Source: Lophius americanus (Eukaryota; Chordata; Actinopteri; Lophiiformes; Lophiidae). From it: a stretch of 64,000 nt of DNA. The notes beneath the pieces are model-generated. The model saw only the letters and a program-made list of their open reading frames with translations, did not search any database and was not told the origin of the DNA. The stretch spans positions 543,501 through 607,500 of the forward strand of contig JBBDHG010000106.1 of NCBI GenBank assembly GCA_037951165.1, in the 5' to 3' direction. The translations under genes were made by a program, and so were the position numbers. Shown here piece by piece: positions 37,511 to 49,664 of this stretch (positions are counted from its first letter, which is position 1; each line of letters opens with the position of its first letter).

Positions 37511-37876
37511 AGAAGACTACAGCATCTACCTCCACCCACATCTTCAGCTCACCATGAAGAGGACTACAGCATCTACCTCCACCCACATCTTCAGCTCACC
37601 ATGAAGAGGACTACAGCATCTACCTCCACCCACATCTTCAGCTCACCATGAAGAGGACTACAGCATCTACCTCCACCCACATCTTCAGCTCACCATGAAG
37701 AGGACTACAGCATCTACCTCCACCCACATCTTCAGCTCACCATGAAGAGGACTACAGCATCTACCTCCACCCACATCTTCAGCTCACCATGAAGAGGACT
37801 ACAGCATCTACCTCCACCCACATCTTCAGCTCACCATGAAGAGGACTACAGCATCTACCTCCACCCACATCTTCAG
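37511..37876. repeat. 47 bp minisatellite in the UGT 3' UTR
   Basis: Seven full and one partial near-perfect copies start at 37511, 37558, 37605, 37652, 37699, 37746, 37793 and 37840. Each contains AGAGGACTACAGCATCTACC and CACATCTTCAGCTCACCATG. The last copy ends CTTCAG|GTGAGT. If the signal at 37500 is used, the whole array is transcribed in the UGT 3' UTR. Confidence 0.95.
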
Positions 37877-37958
37877 GTGAGTTTGCAGGGTCCTCTGTTT
37901 AGTTCAGTTTGTCACAGGTTTGATAAAGTTGATGAGTTTTGGCGTAGAAACGTTACTA

Positions 37959-40900
37959 CTACTCCTCCTCCTTCTTCTTCTTCTTCTTTTTCTCTGCGCT
38001 CTCCTCTCTGAAACACCTGCGGGAGCAGATCCAGCAGCATCGGAGGATCAACCACAGAGACGTGAGGAGAACGAGGACCAAGAAGCCCATGACGTCCAGA
38101 CAGTGGTACTGGATCCAGTTGAGGTTGTGAGCAGCGACCCTCAGGTGCGCCGCTCCTCTGTGTCTCATGACGAACTCGGTCCAGAACACAGCCAGGTCCA
38201 AAGGCTCCACAGGACGGTCCAGGTGGACCTGGGACAGCTCCTCTACCTTCTCTCTGTAGCTGGAAGAAGAAAATGTCAGAGATAAGTAAAACATGCGCTC
38301 TAGTAAATTCTCCCAGCGTCCATTCCTGCCTCCGCTGAGAAGGTTATGAGGTCAAATCCCATCTGTTTGTTTGTTAGCTGAATCAGCGGGTGGAGGGGCG
38401 GGGCAAACACTTTGGAATGGATCTGGCTAAGGGGACAAAGCTGAAACAGATTTTCTGAACCTGCAGGATCGGCCGTATTTAGGTGTTGGTATCTGTAACA
38501 TCTGACTCCGGGGGTCTGTCCTGTCACATGAAACACTGATCGGTTCCCATCAGGGAGAGAGGGAGGGTCCGGAGTGTGTCAAAATCTATTTTACATTTTA
38601 CAGGGAGCTCATTATGGAAAATAGAGAAATATAGTTTTTCTCTAATTTCAAAGTAATTATCAGGTTGTGTTTTCAAGGTCAGGGGGTCTAATAACGAGGT
38701 CATCTAACGAGGTCAAACTAACTAAGTGTTCATCTGTGATATCACAGAGAGGCGATTATACTTGTGTGATAATATGTGACATTATACATGTTTCAGTCCT
38801 ACTTCACTGACAGAACAGAATACGTTTCCCTTGAAGTTCAAGTTCCCGGACACACACCGTCACCTGTGGAGTCCCCCAGGGATCAGTCCTTGGCCCCATT
38901 CTCTTCATACTATACATGCCCCTCCCCCTTGGCCGTGTCATCAGTCGATATGGACTCTCATTCCATTGTTATGCTGATGACACGCAAATCTACATAAAAA
39001 CTGACATGTTCCTCCTGAGCCTCTCAATCCTCATCATCATCATCTCCCCTGTCAACTCTCTGCGCTTGTCTGGAGGAGATGAAGGTGTGGATGAAAAACA
39101 ACTTTCTCCAGTTGAACAGCTCCAAAACCGAAGCTATTTTAATTGTTACCCCACATCAGCGCCCAGTCTTCCTCCAAAACCAGTATTACCTTCTCTGGTC
39201 ATGACATTCCCCTCTCTTCATCAGTCACCAACCTTGGTGTAAGATTTGACCTTCAACTCACTTTTGAATCCCACATCAAACACATCTGCAAGATCTCCTT
39301 TCACCATCTCAGAAATATTTCTAAACTCCGTTCTTCACTAACCTTGAGTGATGCTGAAAAGTTGGTCCAACGTTTGTCTCCTCCCGACTGGATTAATGTA
39401 ACGACCTTCATCACTCCTCATCGGGATCCCTGATAAAAGTCTTCAAAGACTTCAGTATGTTCAAAACATCTGAAGGATCCTGATGAGAGTTCGTAAACAC
39501 GAACACATCACCCCTGTTCTTCATTCCCTTCATCGTCTTCCCATCTCCACCAGGATTGATTATAAGATCTCTCTCCTCACTCATCAGTGTAACCATGGTA
39601 ACGCCCCCCCCTACCTGAAAGAACTACTCACCCCACTGACCTCGACACGATCCCTCCGTTCTACCCACTCATACCGCCTCCTCCTTCCCCGGACTAAGCT
39701 CAGCACCATGGGTGATCGGGCCTTCTGTTCTGCTGCCCCTCATCTGTGGAATGTCCTCCCTGACCATCTCAGGGCTCCACAGACGACTGACACATTTAAA
39801 AAAGGACTTCAAACTTTCCTTTTTAGCAGAACCTATAATCTGTAATTAACATTGCGGCTTTTTGTTTTTTTATAGTTATAATTTTATTTTTTGTTGATGC
39901 TTTTATCTGCTTTTACTTTGTAGCACTTTAAGATTTATAAATTATAAATTAAATGTATTATTATTGTTATTATTATTATGTGATGTCATAGTTAGGATCA
40001 CATGTATACTCTCATTATGACATCACGTGTATACTCTGATCCCTCCGAACACGACTAATCAGTCCAGGTCCGGGCGTTGGACAGCGAGAGACCTTAAAAC
40101 TCAGATTCAGAAATGTTTGTTGATGAAGGTAACGGACTCCACAAATAAACAGGAACCGTTTTCATGAGTAACACTTTAGTGTCAATGGTGATTTGAATGC
40201 TTCCTCCTCACCTTTTGTCATGAAGGATTTTCTTCAGAGCAGCCAACAGTTTCTCCGACGTCACATCATGAATACTGAGTTTCTCTGCTACGCCGTGGGC
40301 CACCATACGTTCTACGTTGTCCCCCTGGTCCCCAAACAGAGGAAACATCAGCATGGGTACTGCGTTACAGATCCCCTCGTAGACGCCGTGGCTACCTCCG
40401 TGAGTGATGAAGACCTTCGCCTTAGGATGAGCTGAGAAATAATGACGACAGGTTGGTCGACAGGTTGGTTCTGGGGAGCCTTCTCTGATTGGTCTTGATG
40501 GTAGAATGTAAGAGGAGACTTCTGCTCCTTATACATCTAGACGTACCTAGGAGGTCATTCTGAGGTAGCCACTTCATCAGTTTGACGCTCTGAGGAACAT
40601 CCACAGGAGGGACTCCAGAGTATCTCCACACAACCTGAAACGCAGACCTCTTCATGATGAATGTGTAGAGGCAGGGATCACACTGGACACGTCTCCACCT
40701 CATCACAGGGGCGACACACATAGAAACAGACGACCAACCACCTTCAACTCGACCGTTCCTAAAGTCGCCGATTCACTTCTGCTTGACTTCCTTGGTCGGC
40801 TACATTTAACTTATGCTTCATAGACCGGGTTCAAATCCACAGATACCGATTCTTTTTCCGTATACGCCAAGTCTGTGATATCACTGCAATATGATCAAAT

Positions 40901-42524
40901 CTTCACAATAAAGGAATGAAGGTGTTACAGGATGTTTTTGGTTCCAGTCAGCGTTAGGACAGAGGCAGGCATAAAGTCTCAGGTGAGTGTGTTGAGCTCA
41001 CGCTTTGTCACGCCACTTTTCAGACCCTCTTACTGTAATCCTAAAATTCCTCTGATGATGCTTAAGTGTGAGCATCAAATCAAATCAAACAAATGCTCAC
41101 TGTTCGGCAGGAGTGCTCTGAAATATACTGCAAGATGCCTTCAATGTCTATTTGGTGACTTTCAGTTTGGGGCAAAGCAGAATTGTTACATTATCGTCAT
41201 CAAGAAGTGAGTTTTTGAGTTGGTTGCTACCCTCTGAGGGATTTGCTGAAAGGCGCTGAAGAACTCTCTTGTCATCTTCTCAGGCAGCTTTGGAACAGTG
41301 GAGCCCAGCGTGAAGACAATGAAGCCGTTGTCTCCTGAGGCATCAACAAACTCCTGCAAGTCCTGCAGGCAGATTTGAGACGGAAGAAAAAATAATTTAA
41401 AAAACATGATAAAATCCTCAGACGGTCCATTCAATGTGACTGGATTCCCATCTAAGGGACCATCAGTGGTTTGGCAAGCAGTCAGTGACCCAGGAGTGGC
41501 CCAGGAACCCGTGGAACCCCTGGGCCACTACCACGGACAATCAAGGGTTCCCTGGTAAAATCAAAGCTGCAGTTTACCAATATGGAATCATGCCTCAACC
41601 ACTCGGACCACTGCTTATATGCGCAGTCCCGGCTACCACCACAGACTCACGCCCTTAAACACTCACCGCCGGCAGAAGAGCCGTCTTCACACAGTTGATT
41701 CCTCCAATCAGAGCCATGTTTGGCATCAGGGGTTTGGGCCACTCAAAAGCAAAGTCCTGTCTAAGAAGCCAGAAGGCACCATGACTTAGAAGGTCCTTGT
41801 ATGTCGTGATGTCTCCCAGATACCTGCTGACCAGATCGTCAAACTGGCAATAGAATATTTGGCAGATGTAGGTCTCCACAACAGACATGACCAAGTTTTT
41901 GACTCTCTGTGGGAAGGTCATGATGTTCGTGTTACCAGAATAATATACAGGAACATAGGAAGGAGGAGATGGACACTGGTTGGCTTTAGTGTCCAGCTGA
42001 CATGGAAGTCCACGAAGGAAATAAACAGCAGGAATGGAGAATACCTGAGCCAGAATTGGACCACAGGGCAGGAAGGGGTCTGTAAGAACAACACTGAAGT
42101 CCTCCCCCCTAAGATGACTCATTAACGGCTGGTTGTTCAACAAACTCTCACAACCTTTGACCTGCAGAGAAGTAAAGTTAGAAAAACGTCCAGCGTCCAG
42201 GAACATATCTGTGATATCTGCCGGTTTGTCGAACAGTCCATCCTGCAGGCTTCTGATGTTTGCATCTAACTCATCTTTGGTGTAGGGAACCTGGTAGACC
42301 TCCGTCTTGTAGCTCTCTGCACCTCTCATCAACAGGTTGTTTTCAGGAACCAGCACCAACACCTCATGGCCCCTGTGGATGAGCTCCACCACCAGTAACT
42401 TCATGCTAAGCCAGTGGCTCCCATCCGCAGGCAGAACCAGTACCTTTCCTCCCTGAGCGGAGCCCAGAGTGAGGAAGTACAGCCAGAACAGCAGATGTAT
42501 ATGAACCCAGAACCTCCTGCTCAT
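37959..42524 (-). CDS. ugt1: UDP-glucuronosyltransferase, UGT1 type, complete, 5 exons
   Basis: Minus-strand exons: 42524-41667 (858 nt), 41362-41231 (132), 40634-40547 (88), 40431-40212 (220) and 38259-37959 (301 with stop). Total 1599 nt, 532 aa. A large first exon followed by 132, 88 and 220 nt exons is the UGT1 pattern. The signal peptide is at residues 1-23 (HLLFWLYFLTLGSA). The catalytic His37 is in ADGSHWLSMK and its partner Asp149 in VVLTDPFLP. The UDP-sugar signature spans WLPQNDLLG, ITHGGSHGVYEGICNAVP and FPLFGDQGDN. A single membrane helix near the C-terminus (MGFLVLVLLTSLWLIL) is followed by a short cytosolic tail. The enzyme sits in the ER membrane facing the lumen and glucuronidates lipophilic endogenous and foreign compounds. 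The tail ends EKKKKKKKEEE, encoded by a (CTT)n microsatellite. Only one first exon is seen upstream to the window's limit. The ugt1 symbol is inferred; a ugt5-type relative is less likely. Confidence 0.93.
38790..39979 (+). mobile_element. L2-like LINE copy 3 in UGT intron 4
   Basis: Plus-strand copy, antisense to the UGT gene. It begins at GTTTCAGTCCTACTTCACTG, the RT segment FQSYFTDRTEYVSL. It continues through CYADDTQIYIKTD (38960-39000) and the C-terminal block GDRAFCSAAPHLWNVLPDHL (39709-39780), and ends with a (TTATTA)n tail. Frameshifts break it into several frames. It is highly similar to copies 1 and 2 and 5'-truncated at a different point. Confidence 0.88.
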
Positions 42525-42579
42525 GACTTCACTCTGCTCTGCTGAAAGCTCAAATGCTTCCTGTAGTTAAGAGCTGTCC

Positions 42580-42735
<156 letters not shown>

Positions 42736-45030
42736 GGGGTTCCGTCATAAAAGTTCTCTTAATGTGTCACCAGAAGACGGAGATAGTGGAGATAGTGAAG
42801 AAGTGTCCCTGGTTAATCATTCTTCAGGAAAAGTGTTGATTTCCTGTCCCTTGATAGTACCTCCTCATTCATCCATGTCCTCCTTAAAGGGTGAATCAGA
42901 AGCAAATGGACACGATGTCATAAGAGTCAGGCTAAGTCTGTCGGCAGACATTGGTTTTCTACATACCTACAAATGACACCATGCCAATTTGATCTTTTAC
43001 GTTTGTGAGTTGTATTTCTTGATGAGAATAGAGTTTATTAGTCCATTGAAATATGCTGACAGATATTTCACATTTTCTTCATTTGAAGGATTCATATTGC
43101 AGTTTGTAATTTATTTGTGACGCCTATGACAAATATGAAATCAGTAACGCCTGAAGCCAGGTAGACTGTTTGCAGCCTGAAAGACCTAACGATTGGAGCA
43201 AAGTCTAGTGTTTGTTCTTTGCATCGGTTGTAAAACCGAGTTGATCTCTTACACAACTCACTGAGGGACAAGTTACTAAAATAAATCCATACTGTGCACC
43301 TCTTTAAAAATGCTGCTGAAATTGGACTTGGTGTTATGGTCCAAACTAAAAAGCTAACAATCAGGCATGGGGCCAGAATGAGGCTTCAGGTTTTACGACA
43401 ACTGAAACCAGAAGCCTCTGAGCTGAAGAAGATGGACAAAGCAGGTATATAGGGCAAGCTGGACAGAAGGGTGGAGCTAATGTGGGTACAAGAGAGGTTT
43501 TACCAGGAGACAAGACGCTGCTGAAACAGCTCCATAGGAATAGGAGGTTGTCGCACTGCTGATCTGGAAAGTCTGGATGTTTGTTTGAGGAGGCTGTAGA
43601 CCGGAGCTCATGTAGCTGTGAGATGCTAACTGGCTGCTTTCCAGTTAGAAACCTGCCCAGTAGGCTTGAAGGATGTGCTACACCCAGGACAAGTGCTTTT
43701 GGGTGTAGAGGGGTATAAACAAAATCACATTCAAAGATAGAAAGATTTAGCTTAAAATATAAGGTTCTCTGGATCTCCTCACAGGTTCGATACAGGGGCG
43801 ACTAGAAGGTCCTGCTGTAGACAGAACACACTGAAGAACAAGCCTTGTATGGTTAGTGGATTAACAAAGTTCAACAGTTGAACGTGTGATACATTTTGGA
43901 AGGCTGTAGCTCAGTGGGTGGCGCAGTCAACTCCCAATCAGAAGATCTCCCAGGGTCCCTCGCCACGTCCCAGTGTTCCTCAGGAAAGGGTCAGACCTCC
44001 TTAGGGCTCTTACATTCAACAGGCGTGAAAATATTTGCATTGAAATTTTGATTAAACAATTAAAATTTCCAGCTGTTTTATTTTGAAAGAGTGTGTGTAG
44101 TTGTCGTGTAGTTTAATGGACTCCTCCTGACAAACCAGGATGAGAATCAAACTTTCCAAGAATGGCGGCCTCTCATTATGGATGAGGAGTTAGGAACAAT
44201 CACAGCTTTGGAAAATGTATCCAACAAAAACATATCTGCCTCCGTAATGAAACAGATCTCCGACCATCCGGAGAGGATTGACAAAAGTCATCTACCAACG
44301 ACGTTCAGAGTCTGGTGCAACCGTCGAACGCTATTCAGACGTCTCGCGTGTGTTTAACAGTGGAGCGGAATATCACAGTGTCGTCAGCATGGAATCAGGG
44401 CATGAGTGGAGAACATTTTGATCGAGACCGTCAATGTGTATCTGATGAACCAGAAAGGTCCCAGGACAAATCCCTGGGGCACGCCATTAGATAAACTAAA
44501 GGATCTGTGGGAACTTCTGCTGTACGGACTGAGATCTACCTGACAGGTGAGTTTCAGACGGGTGGACAGTTTACTCTGGGACTGATCGACTGAGAAGTCT
44601 GAAACACACGTTATACACTAGATTTAAAGTAAGTAGTGAATAAAGTTAACTATTCTACCCCGTAAACAAACCAATCCAACCACACAGCCAGAAACGATGT
44701 TCAGAACCACCGACACCAGAGATGAAAGTTCTCTCTGGGGAGAAATGTCAGCGTGACAAGATGTTTCAGATGTTTGAATGTAAGCGTAGAAACGCTACTC
44801 CTCCTTCTTGTTGTTGTTCTTGTCCTTCTTCTTCTACTTGTTGTTGTTGTCCTTCTTCTTCTTCTTCTACTTGTTGTTCTTGTCCTTCTTCTTCTTCTTC
44901 TTCTTCAGGTGTATGTGAGTGTGGTGGTGAAGAGCGAGGGAAAATTCGAAAACTTTCTATCTATTTCTGTGTATTACTTCTATGACCATTGTACTATATT
45001 GGATAAATTGTGTAAAAGGTTAGTATAGTT
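42736..45030. other. Intergenic region upstream of the UGT gene with repeat relics
   Basis: No gene is recognised. 43898-43990 (GGCTGTAGCTCAGTGGGTGG then CGCAGTC…CCCAATCAGAAG) resembles the tRNA-like head of a fish SINE on the + strand. A CTT/TTG-rich microsatellite lies at 44797-44910, with polyleucine frames as artefacts. Confidence 0.5.
44340..44515 (-). mobile_element. Relic of a LINE reverse transcriptase
   Basis: On the minus strand, 44490-44465 encodes GVPQGFVLGPF and about 44390-44370 encodes HADDTV. These are the spaced GVPQGS…LGP and YADD boxes of a non-LTR reverse transcriptase in degenerate form. The pieces between are decayed. Confidence 0.5.
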
Positions 45031-45039
45031 TAGAGTGAG

Positions 45040-46480
45040 TTTAACCGTGTTTCGTGGCGAGGATGGCGTCCTCTGAGATGCCGTCCTTGTCCCTGAGACA
45101 TGGCGCGAGGCTGGTGCCACCTTCCAGCTCCAGTGTGGAGCAGGTCCTGATGTCCGTTGGGGATCAGGTAGGACACCGAAACATCTCTTCTGCCTCCAGA
45201 AGGAGAAAAGCTCTGGTGGTTTTTTTCAAACACGAGGACGTTTCCTTCATGGTGTACGCGAGTTCGGGAAGCATGAAGTGTTTCGAGTGTGGAGATGTGG
45301 GACACAAACGGGTGGCATGTCCGCACAGGCAGAATATACCGGTGCCTGCCGGTACCAATGGCGGAGGGGTGAGCTGAACCGCCGCTCCGCCCGCTTTGGG
45401 CCGACCTGCTGCAGGTGCGGCAGGTGACTCCGCTGCCCGCTGCTCTGCGGTGTCCTGATCCGCGGAGAGGGTGCCGGCGGCGGACGTCGCCCCGGCCCGG
45501 GTCTCCGTTGAGGAGGGTCGCGTGTCTGAGGGCATCGCGGCTGATTTTCCAGTGGCCGTGGAACCTGCTGAGGCAGCAAGCTCCTCAGAGGAGCAGTCTG
45601 CTACTGCAGTAGACACAGCAGGAGAGCTGGAGGCTGAAACTCTGGTGAGTACAGAGGAAAATGTTAATGTCACCGATAATGTAAGAAATGAGGAAATAAA
45701 TGTAGTTTCTGCTGAAGTTCATTCAGCGTCTGCCGCTGCAGGTCAGCCTGAAGCTGCAGATGAGCAGGATGAGGCAGCAGATGTGGGTCTTCAGCTCAGA
45801 GTAGGATTGGTGTTGCTGGACGGCGGTCAGAACCGCTGCAGTCCAGGCTGGGTAATGACATGGAGGATCAGTCCGACTCGATGATATGTCAGTTACTGAT
45901 AGTCTCACTCAGAAGTCAGACATCTACTCTCTGGAGGAGATCAATGATTTCTTGGATGATACGTTTGGAAGGGTTGTAGATGTGACTGAATACTTTCCGG
46001 ACATACGAAAGTTCATACAGACAGTGAGAACTCTACAGAAGGTTGTAGGAGAGGACAAGCTGGACAAAAAGAGGCGGTACCGCCTCAAGAAACTTGTCAC
46101 AGGCTTGAGGAAGGGCTTGAAAGGTGCCAAAAGTGCCAAACGAAGGAAAGTTTCAATCAGTTGATCCATGGTCATACAACACCGGGTGCTTCTTCTCCTT
46201 CTGACTGCTTCTTCACTGCTCTGTCCATCTTTCCCTAACACATGCAGAACTTAAAGGTGGCCTCTTTAAACATGAACGGAGGTAGAACAGCACAAAGAAG
46301 AGCGCTGGTGTCAGAGGTCATCAGTCAGAAGAAGTTGGACGTAGTATTTCTGCAGGAGACACACAGTGACGCCCTGAACGAGACTGACTGGGGCTTATGG
46401 TGGGGGGGGGCAGCATGTCCTCAGCCATGGCTCCAGTAGCAGCGCTGGAGTCGCTGTGTTGTTCTCCCCCAGTACAAAAG
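45040..46480 (+). mobile_element. Decayed Tx1-like LINE: ORF1 with zinc knuckle and start of ORF2 endonuclease
   Basis: The first frame (45054-45377) has EQVLMSVGDQVGHRNISSAS and then a CCHC knuckle, MKCFECGDVGHKRVACPHR. This juxtaposition suggests an internal deletion of ORF1. Frames 45471-45884 and 45886-46164 carry an acidic/alanine-rich linker and a KR-rich C-terminus of ORF1 in different phases. At 46242 a new ATG opens QNLKVASLNMNGGRTAQRRA then LDVVFLQETHSD, matching motifs I (Asn) and II (Glu) of APE-type endonucleases at the start of ORF2. It breaks off after about 65 codons. A (TCTAT)n run at 46490-46519 follows the truncation. Frames are interrupted, so this is not an active element. 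Confidence 0.8.
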
Positions 46481-46519
46481 CAAAGTTTTTCTATTCTATT
46501 AGATTCTATTCTATTCTAT

Positions 46520-46979
46520 GATGCTGTGGGAAACGGAACGCAATGGATCCGCCGATCCGCCTGACAAGGATCGACAGCAAAGATTGTGGCAAGGCGAGGT
46601 CAGAGCTCAAGAGCTCAAGAGGTGGAGTCACTAGTGGACTCCACCGGACAAGGATGAGTATGAATGGGAACAACGATGATGAGGAGGAGATGGACCACAG
46701 CCAAATACCTCCAGAGGGTAAGACAGGAGCTGAGAAGCCATCTCAGTGGTAGAAATAAGATCCAAGCATCAACCTGTTTGCCCTGCCAAACAGGGCAAAC
46801 AGGCTGGAGTAGTAATCTGGCCCCAAGAGGAGAAAGACCCCCTTAGAAGGCCCCCAACACTCCGCTCAAGCTGCAGCACCTCAGTCTCTACAGTGAAGAA
46901 TGAAGGTGAAGATTCACCAAATGAATGTTGCCGTATGTAGCCAAGAGAGCCACACCTGCTATCATGAGATGGCAAATCT
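46520..46979. other. Intergenic; short perfect hairpin inside
   Basis: 46773-46785 (CCTGTTTGCCCTG) and 46791-46803 (CAGGGCAAACAGG) form a perfect 13 bp stem with loop CCAAA. No terminal inverted repeats or target duplication that would make it a transposon are obvious. No gene is seen. Confidence 0.7.
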
Positions 46980-47520
46980 CCATCATCCTCATTGTCATTA
47001 TAATCGTCATCATCATCCTCATGATCCTCCTCATTATCATTGCCATTATAATCGTCATCATCATCCTCATGATCCTCCTCATTATCATTGTCATTATAAT
47101 CGTCATCATCATCCTCATGATCCTCCTCATTATCATTGCCATTATAATCGTCATCATCATCCTCATGATCATCCTCATTATGATTGCCATTATAATCGTC
47201 ATCTTCATTATCATTATCATTATAATCGTCATCATCATCATCATTATCATCATGTAATTTAAAAATCCCATTATCATCTTCATTATCATCTACATCACCA
47301 TCATCGTTATCATCCTTCTTATATCCTCTTTTTAAAACACTCATTATCGTTCTATTTTTAATTATTGTTGTCATTATCACCCTCATTATCACCCTCATTA
47401 TAATCCTCATTATAATCCTCATTATAATCCTCATTATAATCCTCATTATAATCCTCATTATAATCCTCATTATAATCCTCATTATAATCCTCCTCCTCAT
47501 TACAGTCCTCATTATCATCC
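46980..47520. repeat. TCATCATCCTCATTATAATC minisatellites
   Basis: Two neighbouring arrays. 46980-47250 has a ~57 bp unit containing ATTATAATCGTCATCATCAT and CCTCATGATCCTCCTCATTA, about five copies. 47375-47500 has a 15 bp unit (AATCCTCATTATAAT), about eight copies. Both strands stay open (MIMRIIM, NDNEDDDD), which is an array effect. Confidence 0.93.
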
Positions 47521-47934
47521 TATTTTTAGATTTTGTTTAATCCAGACTCCATAAGAATCAAACATTATGTTGGGAAAGTGAAAAACACGTCTATGAAAAA
47601 TGACCAGGAGCCATGATAAACCAAAACTGTGAACATGACCAAGCTAAAAGTTAGCTAACTTAAGTCTAGCTAACATAAGTCTCGCTTCTATCTTAATATT
47701 AGGCAACGTTTTAATGAGGTAATGTTAGTCAGAGTAAAACCACTCTGAGGTACCATGAAGACTTTGTGGTGCTCTTCTTCTCCCCTCATTCTCCCTCCTG
47801 TAGGAGTAAACCTGAGTTAATATCAACCTGTTGATGATTACGATAAAGATGATAAGTCATCACATGACAGATGCCAATTTCCTCATAATATGGGAAGAAC
47901 AAATACACATTTTACTGATACTGTCTCTCCAACA
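47521..47934. other. Intergenic; nothing recognised
   Basis: Unique-looking AT-rich sequence with no long frame, no motif and no tandem structure that I can see. Confidence 0.4.
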
Positions 47935-48235
47935 CCAGATCCTATTAGATCAACAAACACCAGATCCTATTAGATCAACAAACACCAGATCCTATTAGAT
48001 CACCAAACACATGATCCTATTAGATCAACAAACACCAGATCCTATTAGATCAACAAACACCAGATCCTATTAGATCACCAAACACCAGATCCTATTAGAT
48101 CACCAAACACAAGATCATATAAGATCACCAAACACCAGATCCTATTAGATCACCAAACACAAGATCATATAAGATCACCAAACACCAGATCCCAAAAGAT
48201 CAAGAAAACTCCAGATCGTGTTAGATCACAGTTCA
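47935..48235. repeat. ~26 bp minisatellite CACCAGATCCTATTAGATCA
   Basis: About eleven copies of ACACCAGATCCTATTAGATC plus ACCAA, with variants AAGATCATATAAGATCACC near the right end. Confidence 0.92.
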
Positions 48236-49664
48236 ATCTCAGTTGGTCAACGCAAACGTAATTTTGTGAGTGAGGATCGACAGCCATCATCAATGGAGCC
48301 CCGAAAAACTGATGCTTATCTAGTTCTGTATTCTGCTGGTGTGCTGGTCTCTACTGGTACCATGATGTGGAACCTGCAGCCCACTCAGTAGGTCCAGCTC
48401 CTCCAGGACGCATCAACCATACGTGCCGTCACTCAAAGATCTGCTGTGTCTCCAAGAACAGTCTCAGGAGCGTGAAGGAGATGCCAGGAGACGGACCGGT
48501 ACATCGGGAGAACTGGACAGGACCACAAAAGGACAGCAAGCCAGCAGCAGGACCGGTATCAGCTCATCAGTGTGAGGAAGACCAGGAGGAGCACTGCCAG
48601 ATCCCTTAAAGACGAACGCCATCAGCAACTGCTGTGATGGATCTGACCAAACTGTCATAACCAGTCCATGGCGGCCCGATGTCCTCCAGTGGGACCAGTG
48701 GTGGGATCTAGGGGAGAGAGTGAGAGAGAGAGAGTGAGAGAGAGAGAGAGTGAGAGAGAGAGAGAGTGAGACAAAGAGAGGGGAGGACGTTGTTGGTGCC
48801 TCTTCCAGCCAGCAGAGGGCAGCAGAGCTTCACTTTGTTCAAACTGAACAGTCAGTCGGAGTTTTATCCTCTTTTAACACTTTAAATCCTTGTTTTCCTT
48901 TTTTCTGTCCCTTCTGCTTTTCTCTTCACCTTTTAGTAGCCCCTCCCCCAACAATGTCTACGGCTCTTTTACAATACTTAAAAACCTGATCCTTTTTTTC
49001 CCACATAGAGAGAGAGGTTAAGGTTATTTTCCATCATTTGTAACTATATTCTAGTAAAACCTCTCATTTTCTCTTCCAAACCGTTCCCCTCTCAGAGATT
49101 ATTCCACCTGCTCGTCCAGAACCGGACCGATCCGACCGGGACGACGAGATTGGCTAAATAACTCCTGGGGGTGAAACTGACTGACAGTTCTAGAGACACC
49201 CTCAGGTCCATGGTGATGAAGAGACAGCCGGGTCGTCCAGAGAGGACACAGGGTGGTCCACTGAGGATTGTCCTCCTTACCATCCTCCAGCATTAACGTC
49301 CAACCAGCTAGGTCTCCATAACCAGGTCATCTCCACCCTAATGACCTCAGCCGGACCTCAACAAGATCAGAAACTCATCCAGAGACCTCCAGAACTCTCC
49401 AAATCCCACAATAGATCAATCCTGACCCAACTACAGAGAATTCTGGCTCAGATACACGACGCCCCTATAACTTCGGCCGCGGGCGGCAACAGCCCCCAAC
49501 AACAATCATCAGAATCCAGAACAATCCAGAACCGACCTCAAACTCAGCTGTTCCTGAATCTGTGGTTGTTGATCCGGTCTCCTCTCAGTCTCTTCGTCCG
49601 GCCGTCCCTCCTCTTCCTCCAGGGAGCCCTAAAAAACAACTACAGTTCAAAATAAATAAATAGT
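48236..49664. other. Intergenic; (GA)n microsatellite, no gene recognised
   Basis: A GAGAGAGAGTGAGAGAGAGA tract lies at 48715-48775. Frames at 48367-48609 and 49092-49293 have no recognisable domain and mirror frames on the other strand, so I do not call them. Confidence 0.45.

Noticed and set aside
48367..48609. 80-codon + frame MEPAAHSVGPAPPGRINHTC
   Set aside because: No domain, no splice partners, and an overlapping frame on the other strand; no support for a gene.
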